Of a stretch of DNA of 64,000 nucleotides, positions 42,727-51,082 are shown piece after piece (positions within the stretch are counted from its first letter, which is position 1; every line of letters starts with the position of its first letter). Where the stretch lies: positions 123,246 through 187,245 of the forward strand of contig NZ_VWWL01000017.1 in assembly GCF_011752995.1 (NCBI RefSeq). The letters run 5' to 3'. The position numbers and the translations under genes are program-made. The notes under the pieces were generated by a model. It saw only the letters and a program-made list of their open reading frames with translations. It did no database searches and was not told the origin of the DNA. The DNA is from Burkholderia sp. Ax-1724. GTDB lineage: Bacteria > Pseudomonadota > Gammaproteobacteria > Burkholderiales > Burkholderiaceae.

Positions 42727-43167
42727 TCACGAACGCATCAAACGCGCCTTTTCGCGCTCCCAGTCGCGCTTTTTCTCGGTCTCGCGCTTGTCGTGCAGCT
42801 TCTTGCCCTTGGCGAGGCCGATCTCGCATTTGACGCGGCCGTTCTTGTAGTGAAAATTGAGCGGCACGAGCGTATAGCCGCGCTGTTCGACCTTGCCGAT
42901 CAGCTTGCTGATTTCTTCGCTATGCAAAAGCAGCTTGCGCGTGCGGACCGGATCCGGGTGGATGTGCGTCGACGCTTCGGGCAACGGGCTGATGTGCGTG
43001 CCGATCAGAAACAGCTCGCCGTTGCGGATCACCACGTAGCCTTCCTTGATCTGGCCGCGCCCGGCGCGCAAGGCCTTGACCTCCCATCCTTCGAGCACGA
43101 GTCCGGCTTCGTAGCGCTCCTCGACCGAGTAGTCGAAGAAGGCTTTTCTGTTGTCGATAATGCTCAT
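42727..43167 (-). CDS. smpB: SsrA-binding protein SmpB
   Basis: Binds tmRNA (SsrA) and is needed for trans-translation rescue of stalled ribosomes. The 146-residue product starts MSIIDNRKAFFDYSVEERYE and shows the SmpB core EAGLVLEGWEVKALRAGRGQ, GELFLIGTHISP, RTRKLLLHSEEI and a basic C-terminal tail ending in KARLMRS. It is divergent from ratA with a 100-base shared region; the smpB/ratA pairing is conserved in beta- and gamma-proteobacteria. The ssrA gene itself was not seen in this window. Confidence 0.97.
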   Translation of the reverse strand: MSIIDNRKAFFDYSVEERYEAGLVLEGWEVKALRAGRGQIKEGYVVIRNGELFLIGTHISPLPEASTHIHPDPVRTRKLLLHSEEISKLIGKVEQRGYTLVPLNFHYKNGRVKCEIGLAKGKKLHDKRETEKKRDWEREKARLMRS

Positions 43168-43267
43168 GAATGGAAAGCGCTCAACTCGTTTAAAATCACG
43201 ATTTTAGCAAAGCGGGGCAAGGAAAGCCCGCCGCGCTCGTCCACCCTTGCCACGCGTTGTTCAATTT

Positions 43268-43705
43268 ATGGCAGATGTCCAGAAAACCGTGTTGATTCGC
43301 CATTCGGCGGAACAGATGTTCGACCTCGTCACCGACGTCGCCGATTACCCCAATTTCCTGCCCTGGTGCGGGGGCGTCGAAATTCGCCGCCAGGACGAAA
43401 CCGGCATGGAGGCGCGGATCGACATCAACTTCAAGGGCATCAAGCAGCATTTTGCGACGCGCAACTCGATGGAGCGGCCCACGCGCATCGACATGGAATT
43501 CGCCGACGGCCCGTTTCGCAAGTTCACCGGCTTCTGGCGCTTCACGCCGCTGCGTGCTGATGCGTGCAAGATCGAATTCGCGCTGCACTACGAATTCACC
43601 AGCATCCTGCTCGAAAAAATCATCGGCCCGGTGTTCAATCACATCGCCAATACGTTCGTCGAATCTTTCGTGAAGCGCGCCGATCAGCGCTACGGCAAGG
43701 CATGA
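43268..43705 (+). CDS. ratA: START-domain toxin/ubiquinone-binding protein RatA (coenzyme Q-binding)
   Basis: Polyketide cyclase/START-like protein. In E. coli it is described as an inhibitor of ribosome association; homologues are linked to ubiquinone. The 145-residue product has MADVQKTVLIRHSAEQMFDL, VADYPNFLPWCGGVEI, and a C-terminal helix IIGPVFNHIANTFVESFVKR. The ATG at 43268 gives the conserved start. The stop overlaps the rnfH start by four bases (ATGA). Context next to smpB matches the family. Confidence 0.92.
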   Translation: MADVQKTVLIRHSAEQMFDLVTDVADYPNFLPWCGGVEIRRQDETGMEARIDINFKGIKQHFATRNSMERPTRIDMEFADGPFRKFTGFWRFTPLRADACKIEFALHYEFTSILLEKIIGPVFNHIANTFVESFVKRADQRYGKA

Positions 43706-44034
43706 GCGCGCGGCTGTCGGTTGAAGTCTGCTACGCGCTGGCCGAAGCGCAAACGCTGATTCCGGTCGAGCTGCCCGAGGGCGCGACGCTGCAGCAGGCG
43801 ATCGACGCGAGCGGCATTCTGCGGCGTTTCCCGTCGATCGATCTCGCCACGCAGAAGGTGGGCGTGTTCGGCAAGCTCAGGCCGCTCGACACGGTGCTCG
43901 CCGATCATGACCGCGTCGAAATCTACCGGCCGCTGCTCGTGGACCCGAAGGTGTCGCGCCAGCGCCGCGTCGAGAAGACGCGCAAGGCGGGCTCGATCGA
44001 AGGGCGCCGCTGGCTGAACAAGGATTCGCGTTAG
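43702..44034 (+). CDS. rnfH: RnfH family ubiquitin-like protein
   Basis: A 110-residue beta-grasp protein of the RnfH/RatB family; function is not well defined. It has LSVEVCYALAEAQTLIPVEL, GATLQQAIDASGILRRFPSI, VGVFGKLRPLDTVLADHDRV and EIYRPLLVDPKVSRQRRVEK, then a basic tail. Its ATG overlaps the ratA stop, so the two are translated together, as in many proteobacteria. Confidence 0.9.
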   Translation: MSARLSVEVCYALAEAQTLIPVELPEGATLQQAIDASGILRRFPSIDLATQKVGVFGKLRPLDTVLADHDRVEIYRPLLVDPKVSRQRRVEKTRKAGSIEGRRWLNKDSR

Positions 44035-44118
44035 GCGAGGGCGGCGGCGTGCGCCCGGCAAGGCGTTATCGCCGTCCCTGTATCGCTGTTCCTGTATCGC
44101 GGCGGTGCGCGCTTTTTC

Positions 44119-45096
44119 TCAATGCGCCGAAGCCTGCGCCTTGTCCTCGATAGGCGTCGTTCCGGACGCATCGCCGTCCGAATGCCGGCGCACCGACCAG
44201 CAGACTCCCGCCACGAGCAGCAGGATCGCCGCCAGTTCGAGCGGCCGCGGCAGGCGCTGGTCGTAAATGAACGCGTAGAGCAGCGCGAACAGCGTCTCGA
44301 ACACGATCATCTGGCCGGACAGCGTGAGCGGCAGCCGTTTCGCCGCGGCGTTCCACAGGCCGTTGCCGAGCCACGACGCGCCGACCGCGAGCGCGAGATT
44401 GAGCAGCCAGAACGTGTGCCAGCGCGCGGGCGCCGGTTCGCCGAGCGGACCGCCCGACGGCAGCACCGCAATCACGAGCCACAGCGTCGCGCCGAGCGCG
44501 CCCGTCACGACACCCCACAGCACCGACCACTCGTTGCCGCTGAAATGCGTCTGACGCTGCAGATAGCGGGCGTTTTCGACCGCGAACCACGTCCAGCAGA
44601 CGAGCGCGCCGACCGCGCAGGCGACGCCGATAAGCCGTGTCGCGACGCTCACCGGCGTGGCGGCCGCCGCCGTGAACACGTCGACGTTGATGCAGACGAT
44701 GCCCGCCGTCACGGTCGCGAGCGGCCAGACGAGGCGCGCAAGCGGCACCGCGCCGTGATCGCGCCGGCCCATCAGCGTGACCGTGACCGGCAGCACGCCG
44801 ACGATCAGCGATGCCGGCGCGATGCCGATCAGGTGGACCGCCGCCGTCAGCAGCAGGTAATAGGCGATATTGCCGACGAGCGCGAGCTTGACGAGCGCGA
44901 TCAGGTCTTCGCGAGCGAGGCGTTGGGCGAGCGAGCGCGCCGTCGGCAGCACGGCGACCAGCGAAACGAGGCCGTACATCGTGTAGCGGCCCGCGACGAT
45001 CAGCAGCGGCGAAAAGTCGGGCAGCACGCGCGGCACCAGAAAGATCATGCCCCATAAGGCCCCGGCCATTACCCCATATGCCACACCGCGCTGCAT
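44119..45096 (-). CDS. DMT-family (EamA) inner-membrane transporter
   Basis: A 325-residue protein with about ten membrane helices in two halves (MQRGVAYGVMAGALWGMIFL at the N-terminus; a second half beginning near ATRLIGVACAVGALVCWTWF) and a hydrophilic C-terminal tail. Family hallmarks include IAPASLIVGVLPVTVTLMG and SGQMIVFETLFALLYAFIYD. The substrate is unknown. The ATG at 45096 is preferred; a longer open frame is rich in Arg/Pro and not membrane-like. It is convergent with rnfH and divergent from guaB. Confidence 0.87.
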   Translation of the reverse strand: MQRGVAYGVMAGALWGMIFLVPRVLPDFSPLLIVAGRYTMYGLVSLVAVLPTARSLAQRLAREDLIALVKLALVGNIAYYLLLTAAVHLIGIAPASLIVGVLPVTVTLMGRRDHGAVPLARLVWPLATVTAGIVCINVDVFTAAAATPVSVATRLIGVACAVGALVCWTWFAVENARYLQRQTHFSGNEWSVLWGVVTGALGATLWLVIAVLPSGGPLGEPAPARWHTFWLLNLALAVGASWLGNGLWNAAAKRLPLTLSGQMIVFETLFALLYAFIYDQRLPRPLELAAILLLVAGVCWSVRRHSDGDASGTTPIEDKAQASAH

Positions 45097-45502
45097 CGAC
45101 TGCCCCTGCAAGAAAACTGGAATGGTCCGCAGAATAGCCGTTCGGCGGGGGGGCGTCTTGTTCGATCCTGCACTCGGGCGGTCGAGAGCCGTTTTGGGTC
45201 GTTCGGGACCGTTGCGGGCTGGCGGGCGGTTTTTTCGGCACGCTTGCGCCGGTTGCTCCGTTCGCTTCGATCGTTTCGCACAGCTCAGGCTGCCGAGGCC
45301 ATTCGCCGCTACCCGCCGTTTCCCCCTCGCGTGCCTGTGAACGCACAAACGAAACCCGATTGAAACCGGCGCGAACGGGCAAGCGAAATGACCGGCCCCG
45401 GAAACCGGAAAAAATCGCCTGAAATTCGCTAAGCTGCTGTTCGCGCAGTGAAATCCGGGGAGGTATCGCGTATAATTCGCTTTTGCGCCTATAGGATTTG
45501 CC
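45097..45502. promoter_or_regulatory. Intergenic region with probable guaB promoter
   Basis: A 406-base divergent gap. A perfect TATAAT is at 45471-45476, 27 bases before the guaB start, without a convincing -35 at 17 bases (GTGAAA at 45448-45453 is poor). The short leader that would follow leaves little room for a structured regulatory RNA. No gene is supported in the gap. Confidence 0.5.
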
Positions 45503-46963
45503 ATGCGTCTGATCCAAACAGCACTCACGTTCGATGACGTGCTCCTCGTCCCGGCCTTTTCCGACGTTCTGCCGCGCGACACCAGCCTCAAGACCCGGCT
45601 GACCCGCAACATCTCCCTCAACATGCCGCTCGTGTCCGCCGCGATGGACACCGTTACCGAAGCTCGCCTCGCCATTGCCATGGCGCAAATGGGCGGCGTC
45701 GGCATCATTCACAAGAACCTCACGCCGGCCGAGCAGGCGCGCGAGGTCGCCAAGGTCAAGCGTTTCGAGTCGGGCGTGGTGCGTGATCCAATCACGGTGC
45801 CGCCGCAAATGAAGGTGCGCGACGTGATCGCGCTGTCGCGCCAGCATGGCATTTCCGGCTTCCCGGTCGTCGAAGGCGCGCAACTGATCGGCATCGTCAC
45901 GAACCGCGACCTGCGCTTCGAGGAGCGTCTGGACGAGCCGGTGCGCAGCATCATGACGCCGCGCGAGCGCCTCGTTACCGTCAGGGAAGGCACACCGCTC
46001 GCCGAAGCGAAGGCGCTCATGCACCACCACCGCCTCGAGCGCGTGCTCGTCGTCAACGACGCGTTCGAGCTGCGCGGCCTGATGACCGTCAAGGACATCA
46101 CGAAGCAGACCGAGCACCCGGACGCATGCAAGGACGAACACGGCAAGCTGCGCGCGGGCGCGGCGGTCGGCGTCGGCGCGGACAACGAAGAGCGCGTCGA
46201 GCTGCTCGTGCAGGCCGGCGTCGACGTGATCGTCGTCGATACCGCGCACGGCCACAGCAAGGGCGTGCTCGAGCGCGTCAAGTGGGTCAAGCAGAACTTC
46301 CCGCACGTCGAGGTGATCGGCGGCAACATCGCGACGGCAGCGGCCGCGAAGGCGCTCGTCGAGCACGGCGCGGACGGCGTCAAGGTCGGTATCGGCCCGG
46401 GTTCGATCTGCACGACGCGGATCGTCGCCGGCGTTGGCGTGCCGCAGGTCACCGCAATCTCCAACGTCTCCGAAGCGCTGCGAGGCACGGGCGTGCCGGT
46501 CATCGCCGACGGCGGCGTGCGCTTCTCGGGCGACGTCAGCAAGGCGCTGGCGGCGGGCGCGAGCGCGGTCATGATGGGCAGCATGTTCGCCGGCACCGAA
46601 GAAGCGCCGGGCGAAGTGTTCCTGTACCAGGGCCGCCAGTACAAGTCCTACCGCGGCATGGGCTCGGTCGGTGCGATGAAGGACGGCGCCGCGGACCGCT
46701 ACTTCCAGGACAACTCGGCGAATATCGACAAGCTCGTGCCGGAAGGCATCGAAGGGCGCGTCGCCTACAAGGGCTCGGTCAATGCGATCCTGTTCCAGCT
46801 GATCGGCGGCGTGCGCGCGAGCATGGGTTATTGCGGCTGCCGCACCATCGCCGAGATGAACGAGAAGGCCGAGTTCGTGCAGATTACCGGCGCGGGCCTG
46901 CGCGAGTCGCACGTGCACGACGTGCAGATCACCAAGGAAGCGCCCAACTATCACGTGGACTAA
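45503..46963 (+). CDS. guaB: Inosine-5'-monophosphate dehydrogenase
   Basis: Oxidises IMP to XMP, the rate-limiting step of guanine nucleotide synthesis. The 486-residue TIM-barrel product has ALTFDDVLLVPAFSDVLPRD at the start, two CBS domains inserted at about 95-205 (MKVRDVIALSRQHGISGFPV; MTPRERLVTVREGTPLAEAK), the catalytic cysteine C303 in GPGSICTTRIVAGVG, and the flap and C-terminal region YRGMGSVGAMKDGAADRYFQ. It is six bases upstream of a small membrane protein gene and about 1 kb from guaA. Confidence 0.97.
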   Translation: MRLIQTALTFDDVLLVPAFSDVLPRDTSLKTRLTRNISLNMPLVSAAMDTVTEARLAIAMAQMGGVGIIHKNLTPAEQAREVAKVKRFESGVVRDPITVPPQMKVRDVIALSRQHGISGFPVVEGAQLIGIVTNRDLRFEERLDEPVRSIMTPRERLVTVREGTPLAEAKALMHHHRLERVLVVNDAFELRGLMTVKDITKQTEHPDACKDEHGKLRAGAAVGVGADNEERVELLVQAGVDVIVVDTAHGHSKGVLERVKWVKQNFPHVEVIGGNIATAAAAKALVEHGADGVKVGIGPGSICTTRIVAGVGVPQVTAISNVSEALRGTGVPVIADGGVRFSGDVSKALAAGASAVMMGSMFAGTEEAPGEVFLYQGRQYKSYRGMGSVGAMKDGAADRYFQDNSANIDKLVPEGIEGRVAYKGSVNAILFQLIGGVRASMGYCGCRTIAEMNEKAEFVQITGAGLRESHVHDVQITKEAPNYHVD

Positions 46964-46969
46964 ACGCCC

Positions 46970-47734
46970 ATGAAGCCATTGCTGCGCGTTGTACTGATCC
47001 TCGATGCGTTGTTGCTGCTGGCGTTCGGCCTGCTGTTCCTGCTGACGCCGTGGACTTCGCTGTACAACGCGCTGCAACTGGTGCAAACGCAGCCGGCGTT
47101 GATCGGCCAGGCGTTCGGCGTCGCGCTGATCGGGCTTGCGTGGCTCGCGGTGCATGCGTCGTTCGACGGGGCGATGACGTCGACGGTCGCGAAGGTGGTC
47201 GGCCATGTGCACTGGCTGACCGGCGTGCTGATGCTGGTCTGGTTGCTGGGCCTGCGTTCGCCGTCGCTGACGGGCTTCGGGCAGATCGTCTCGGTGCTGG
47301 CCGGTGTCGTGCTGGTGCTGATCGGCCTGGGCGGCGTGCGGTTGGCGGGCGCGGTGCGGCGGCGCGAGAAGGGGATCGTTGCCAATTCCTCTTCGGGCAA
47401 AGCCGATAAACGAGCCGACAAGCGTGCCGACAGGCAGGCGGAGAAAGAGGCCGGCAGCGAAGCCGCACGGCGGCGCGATCTCGAACGTGACAGCGTGCGC
47501 GAGCCCGGTGTCTCGGCGGGCTTTCCGGCCTATCGCGCCGAGCCGGTCATCGAGCCTGTGATGCCGGCCACGCGGCCCGTCAATCCCGCGGCTGCCGCAT
47601 CCGCCACATCGCCTGCCACGCCGGCCGCCGCATCGGCCGGTGGTGCCGCAAGCGCCGTCAATCCCGGCGCGGCTGCACCGGGCGACGCCCGCAGCGACGC
47701 GTCCGGCACGTCCCGGCCGCCGTTTCATGGCTGA
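46970..47734 (+). CDS. Uncharacterised four-helix membrane protein with Ala/Arg-rich cytoplasmic tail
   Basis: Not recognised. The 254-residue product has about four membrane helices (residues 4-25 LLRVVLILDALLLLAFGLLF; about 42-62 LIGQAFGVALIGLAWLAVHA; about 72-95; about 103-128 QIVSVLAGVVLVLIGLGGVR), then a charged linker with KADKRADKRADRQAEKEAG and an Ala/Pro/Ser-rich tail to the end. The ATG lies six bases after the guaB stop, so it is almost certainly co-transcribed with guaB and lies between guaB and guaA. No catalytic motif is visible. The tail is low complexity and may be variable between strains. Confidence 0.8.
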   Translation: MKPLLRVVLILDALLLLAFGLLFLLTPWTSLYNALQLVQTQPALIGQAFGVALIGLAWLAVHASFDGAMTSTVAKVVGHVHWLTGVLMLVWLLGLRSPSLTGFGQIVSVLAGVVLVLIGLGGVRLAGAVRRREKGIVANSSSGKADKRADKRADRQAEKEAGSEAARRRDLERDSVREPGVSAGFPAYRAEPVIEPVMPATRPVNPAAAASATSPATPAAASAGGAASAVNPGAAAPGDARSDASGTSRPPFHG

Positions 47735-47970
47735 CGCGCCGCGCGCCACGCCGTCCGCCGAAGCTACCGGGTTTCGTTCGCGCGCGCCGCAGGCTGCCGG
47801 CAAAGGCGTTGGCCGTGCCAGGGTGTTTTGCAGTGCGCTCCATCGTGGTGTTTCATGTTCGCGTCGCGGTTCCGCCGCTGTTGCGCGGATCGCCTTGAAC
47901 GCTTTGAATTCGACGCCGCGCCTCGCGCGCGGCATTCCGTATCCGCTCACTTCTGATTCCGTCCGCTGCC

Positions 47971-49554
47971 ATGCATGACAAGATCCTGATCCTCGACTTC
48001 GGTTCGCAAGTCACCCAACTGATTGCACGTCGCGTTCGCGAAGCCAACGTGTATTCGGAAATCCATCCGTACGACGTCGACGCGTCGTTTATCCGCGACT
48101 TCGCGCCGAAGGGCGTGATTCTCTCGGGCGGCCCGAGCTCGGTCACCGAGGACGACACGCCGCGCGTGCCGCAAGCCGTGTTCGAACTCGGCGTGCCGGT
48201 GCTCGGCATCTGCTACGGCATGCAGGCGATGGCCCAGCAGCTCGGCGGCAAGGTCGACATCGGCCATCTGCGCGAATTCGGCTACGCCGAAGTGCGCGCG
48301 CGCAACCATACGAGCCTGCTCGAAGGCATCAGCGATTTCACCACGCCCGAAGGCCACGGCATGCTCAAGGTGTGGATGAGCCACGGCGATAAGGTGCTCG
48401 AAATGCCGCCGGGCTTCGCGCTGATGGCATCGACGGAGTCGTGCCCGATCGCCGCGATGGCCGACGAACAGCGCCGCTTCTACGGCCTGCAATGGCACCC
48501 GGAAGTCACGCACACGGTGCAGGGCCGCGCGATGCTCGAACGCTTCGTGCTGCAGATCTGCGGCGCGAAGGCCGATTGGGAAATGGGCCACTACATCGAC
48601 GAAGCCGTCGCGAAGATTCGCGAGCAGGTCGGCAACGAGCACGTCATTCTGGGGCTGTCGGGCGGCGTGGATTCGTCGGTGGCGGCGGCGCTGCTGCATC
48701 GCGCGATCGGTAATCAGCTGACCTGCGTGTTCGTCGATCATGGTCTGTTGCGCCTGAACGAAGCCGAGCAGGTGATGGCGCTGTTCGCCGATCACCTCGG
48801 CGTGAAGGTGATCCACGTCGACGCGAGCGAGGCGTTCCTCGGCAAGCTCGCCGGCGTGACCGATCCGGAAGCGAAGCGCAAGATCATCGGCGCGGAATTC
48901 GTCGAGGTGTTCCAGGCCGAGGCCGGCAAGCTGACCGATGCGAAGTGGCTCGCGCAAGGCACGATCTATCCGGACGTGATCGAGTCGGCGGGCAAGGGCA
49001 AGAAGGCCGCGCAGACGATCAAGAGCCACCACAACGTGGGCGGCCTGCCCGAGACGCTGAACCTGAAGCTGCTCGAACCGTTGCGCGAACTGTTCAAGGA
49101 CGAAGTGCGCGAACTCGGCGTGAAGCTCGGTTTGCCGCATTCGATGGTGTATCGCCATCCGTTCCCGGGCCCAGGCCTCGGCGTGCGGATTCTCGGCGAA
49201 GTGAAGCGCGATTTCGCGGACCTGCTGCGCCGCGCGGACGCGATTTTCATCGAGACGCTGCGCAACACCATCGACAAGGAAACCGGCAAGTCCTGGTACG
49301 ACCTGACGAGCCAGGCGTTCGCGGTGTTCCTGCCGGTGAAGAGCGTCGGCGTGATGGGCGACGGGCGTACTTACGAGTACGTGGTCGCGCTGCGCGCGGT
49401 GCAGACGCTCGACTTCATGACCGCGCACTGGGCGCATCTGCCGCATGAACTGCTTGGGCACGTGTCGAACCGGATCATTAACGAGGTGCGGGGGATTAAC
49501 CGGGTTGTTTATGACATATCGGGGAAGCCGCCGGCGACGATTGAGTGGGAGTAA
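47971..49554 (+). CDS. guaA: GMP synthase (glutamine-hydrolysing)
   Basis: Amidates XMP to GMP using glutamine and ATP. The 527-residue product has an N-terminal glutamine amidotransferase domain with C81 (GICYGMQAMAQQLGG), H176 and E178 (WHPEVTHT), then the ATP-pyrophosphatase domain with P-loop SGGVDSS (230-236), and the C-terminal dimerisation domain ending NRVVYDISGKPPATIEWE. The protein is complete, but roughly its last 20 codons switch to GGG, ATT, GTT, TAT and ATA codons that are rare in the rest of the gene. A tyrosine recombinase gene follows, so this end is a probable island attachment site. Confidence 0.97.
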   Translation: MHDKILILDFGSQVTQLIARRVREANVYSEIHPYDVDASFIRDFAPKGVILSGGPSSVTEDDTPRVPQAVFELGVPVLGICYGMQAMAQQLGGKVDIGHLREFGYAEVRARNHTSLLEGISDFTTPEGHGMLKVWMSHGDKVLEMPPGFALMASTESCPIAAMADEQRRFYGLQWHPEVTHTVQGRAMLERFVLQICGAKADWEMGHYIDEAVAKIREQVGNEHVILGLSGGVDSSVAAALLHRAIGNQLTCVFVDHGLLRLNEAEQVMALFADHLGVKVIHVDASEAFLGKLAGVTDPEAKRKIIGAEFVEVFQAEAGKLTDAKWLAQGTIYPDVIESAGKGKKAAQTIKSHHNVGGLPETLNLKLLEPLRELFKDEVRELGVKLGLPHSMVYRHPFPGPGLGVRILGEVKRDFADLLRRADAIFIETLRNTIDKETGKSWYDLTSQAFAVFLPVKSVGVMGDGRTYEYVVALRAVQTLDFMTAHWAHLPHELLGHVSNRIINEVRGINRVVYDISGKPPATIEWE

Positions 49555-49562
49555 ATCAAAAT

Positions 49563-49584
49563 GTTCTGCAGCAGTCTGCAGAAC
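49563..49584. repeat. Perfect inverted repeat just after guaA
   Basis: Arms gttctgcag (49563-49571) and ctgcagaac (49576-49584) around CAGT, starting eight bases after the guaA stop. No T-run follows. It may be a recombinase core or binding site, or a hairpin at the end of the guaA transcript. Confidence 0.6.
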
Positions 49585-49681
49585 TCCAGGTTCTCCTTCT
49601 TTTCCCTACAAAATCAAGGGTTTATTGACCAGTGGGGTCTAATGGGGACTGACAACAGCTGAGCGCTACCGGCGGTATGTT

Positions 49682-49759
49682 TGACGGTATAGCATTTTGC
49701 TCTGCGGACGATCCAACGCGATACCGTCACGACGCTTGACGGTATCAGGTGACGGTATC
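49682..49759. promoter_or_regulatory. Repeated TGACGGTATC motifs upstream of the integrase
   Basis: The decamer TGACGGTATC occurs at 49737-49746 and 49750-49759 in direct orientation, as its reverse complement at 49720-49729, and with one mismatch (TGACGGTATA) at 49682-49691. The inverted pair at 49720-49746 and the two direct copies 13 bases apart lie within 60 bases of the integrase start. They could be recombinase arm sites or an operator for integrase autoregulation. Confidence 0.65.
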
Positions 49760-49777
49760 AGTTCACGGAGGTATTGC

Positions 49778-51082
49778 ATGCTTACCGATCTCGAGTTACG
49801 GGCGCTCAAGCCCGCCGGCAGGATCTACAAGGTGGCCGACCAGCGCGGCCTGTATGTGGCCGTTACGTCGTCTGGGGTGGCTAGTTTCCGGTTTGACTAT
49901 CGCCTCAATGGGCGTCGCGAGACGCTCGTCATTGGCCGCTATGACGTCCGGCTCCCCGCGCGGGGTGTCCGGGAGATGCACGAACTGAGCTACGGGATGT
50001 CGCTCAGTCTCGCTGAAGCGCGGCTCCTTCTCGAACGGGCGCGGCGAGAGGTCGAGCAGGGTACCAGTCCATCAAGAGCCAAGGTCGAAAAGCGCGTTGA
50101 AGCAGCCGAGGCGCTGACGTTCGGCAAGTGGGCGGAGAAATATTTCGCGGAAGTCAGCCTCGCGGAGTCGACCCGCGCAATGAGGCAGTCCGTCTATGAG
50201 CGGAATCTCGCGGCAGAATTCGGACGGCTGAAGCTCGAGGAAATCACGCCGTCGCGTCTGATGGCCAGGTGCGAGAAGATTAAGGAGAGGGGTGCCGCCG
50301 CTCCCGCAGTGCAGGCGCGCGATATCGTGCTGCAGGTCTACCGTTTCGTGCAGGCGAGGGGGCTCAAGGTGGACAATCCGGCAGAAGCCATCAGGCCCTC
50401 GGCCATCGCCCGGTTCAAGCCACGTGACCGGGCACTGACGCCGGCCGAACTCCACGTGTTCTTCAGGGCGCTAGAACGGACGCCCACCCTGCCTACGCTG
50501 CGTCTGGCTGTCAAGTTCATGCTCCTGACTATGGTGCGCAAATCCGAATTCATCCTGGCAACATGGGATGAGGTGGACTTCAATGCGGCAGTCTGGACAA
50601 TTCCGAAAGACCGGATGAAGGCCGGGCGCCCGCACAATGTCTATCTGAGCCAGCAGGCCCTGGATATCCTGGTCACCTTCAAGACGTGCTTTGGCGCCAG
50701 CTCGTACCTGCATCCCGGTCGTTACGAGACAAAATTGCCGATAAGTGCAGCCACCCTGAATCGCGTGATCGACGCTGCCATCAAGCTCATTCGCGAGAGC
50801 GGGAACGAGGACTTCGAATCCTTCTCGGTACATGATCTGCGAAGGACGGCCAGCACGCAGTTGCATGAAGCCGGGTTCAACAGTGACTGGATAGAAAAAT
50901 GTCTGGCGCACGAGCAGCGCGGGGTGAGAGCGGTGTACAACAAGGCCGAATATGCCGAGCAGCGGAGGACGATGCTGCAAGCGTGGGCGGATACGCTTGA
51001 CGGGTGGATAGCAAAGAATCCTGCGTCGGATAGCGTTGCTCACGTACAGTTTGCCGCGCGCGGTTTAAGTCTGACCGCGTAA
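49778..51082 (+). CDS. P4-type tyrosine recombinase (island integrase)
   Basis: Site-specific recombinase expected to integrate and excise the island. The 434-residue product has an N-terminal arm-binding domain of the DUF4102 type (about 1-110: LRALKPAGRIYKVADQRGLY, GMSLSLAEARLLLERARREV), a SAM-like core-binding domain (about 112-205), and a catalytic domain with R254 (TMVRKSEF), H352 and R355 (VHDLRRTAST), H378 (CLAHEQRG) and nucleophile Y387 (RAVYNKAEYAEQRR). All catalytic residues are present. The ATG at 49778 has GGAGGT five bases upstream. It lies 223 bases after guaA, pointing to guaA as the attachment gene. Base composition is less GC-biased than the housekeeping genes. Confidence 0.93.
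   Translation: MLTDLELRALKPAGRIYKVADQRGLYVAVTSSGVASFRFDYRLNGRRETLVIGRYDVRLPARGVREMHELSYGMSLSLAEARLLLERARREVEQGTSPSRAKVEKRVEAAEALTFGKWAEKYFAEVSLAESTRAMRQSVYERNLAAEFGRLKLEEITPSRLMARCEKIKERGAAAPAVQARDIVLQVYRFVQARGLKVDNPAEAIRPSAIARFKPRDRALTPAELHVFFRALERTPTLPTLRLAVKFMLLTMVRKSEFILATWDEVDFNAAVWTIPKDRMKAGRPHNVYLSQQALDILVTFKTCFGASSYLHPGRYETKLPISAATLNRVIDAAIKLIRESGNEDFESFSVHDLRRTASTQLHEAGFNSDWIEKCLAHEQRGVRAVYNKAEYAEQRRTMLQAWADTLDGWIAKNPASDSVAHVQFAARGLSLTA

Noticed and set aside
44066..47950. A 1294-codon open frame on the minus strand across the DMT gene, guaB and beyond
   Set aside because: It is antisense to guaB and other clear genes, has Arg/His/Ala-rich composition typical of high-GC shadow frames, and matches no family except where it coincides with nothing real.
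49555..49777. A tRNA gene as integration target next to the integrase
   Set aside because: No cloverleaf or TTCGA-type T-loop was seen; the neighbour is guaA, itself a known insertion site.
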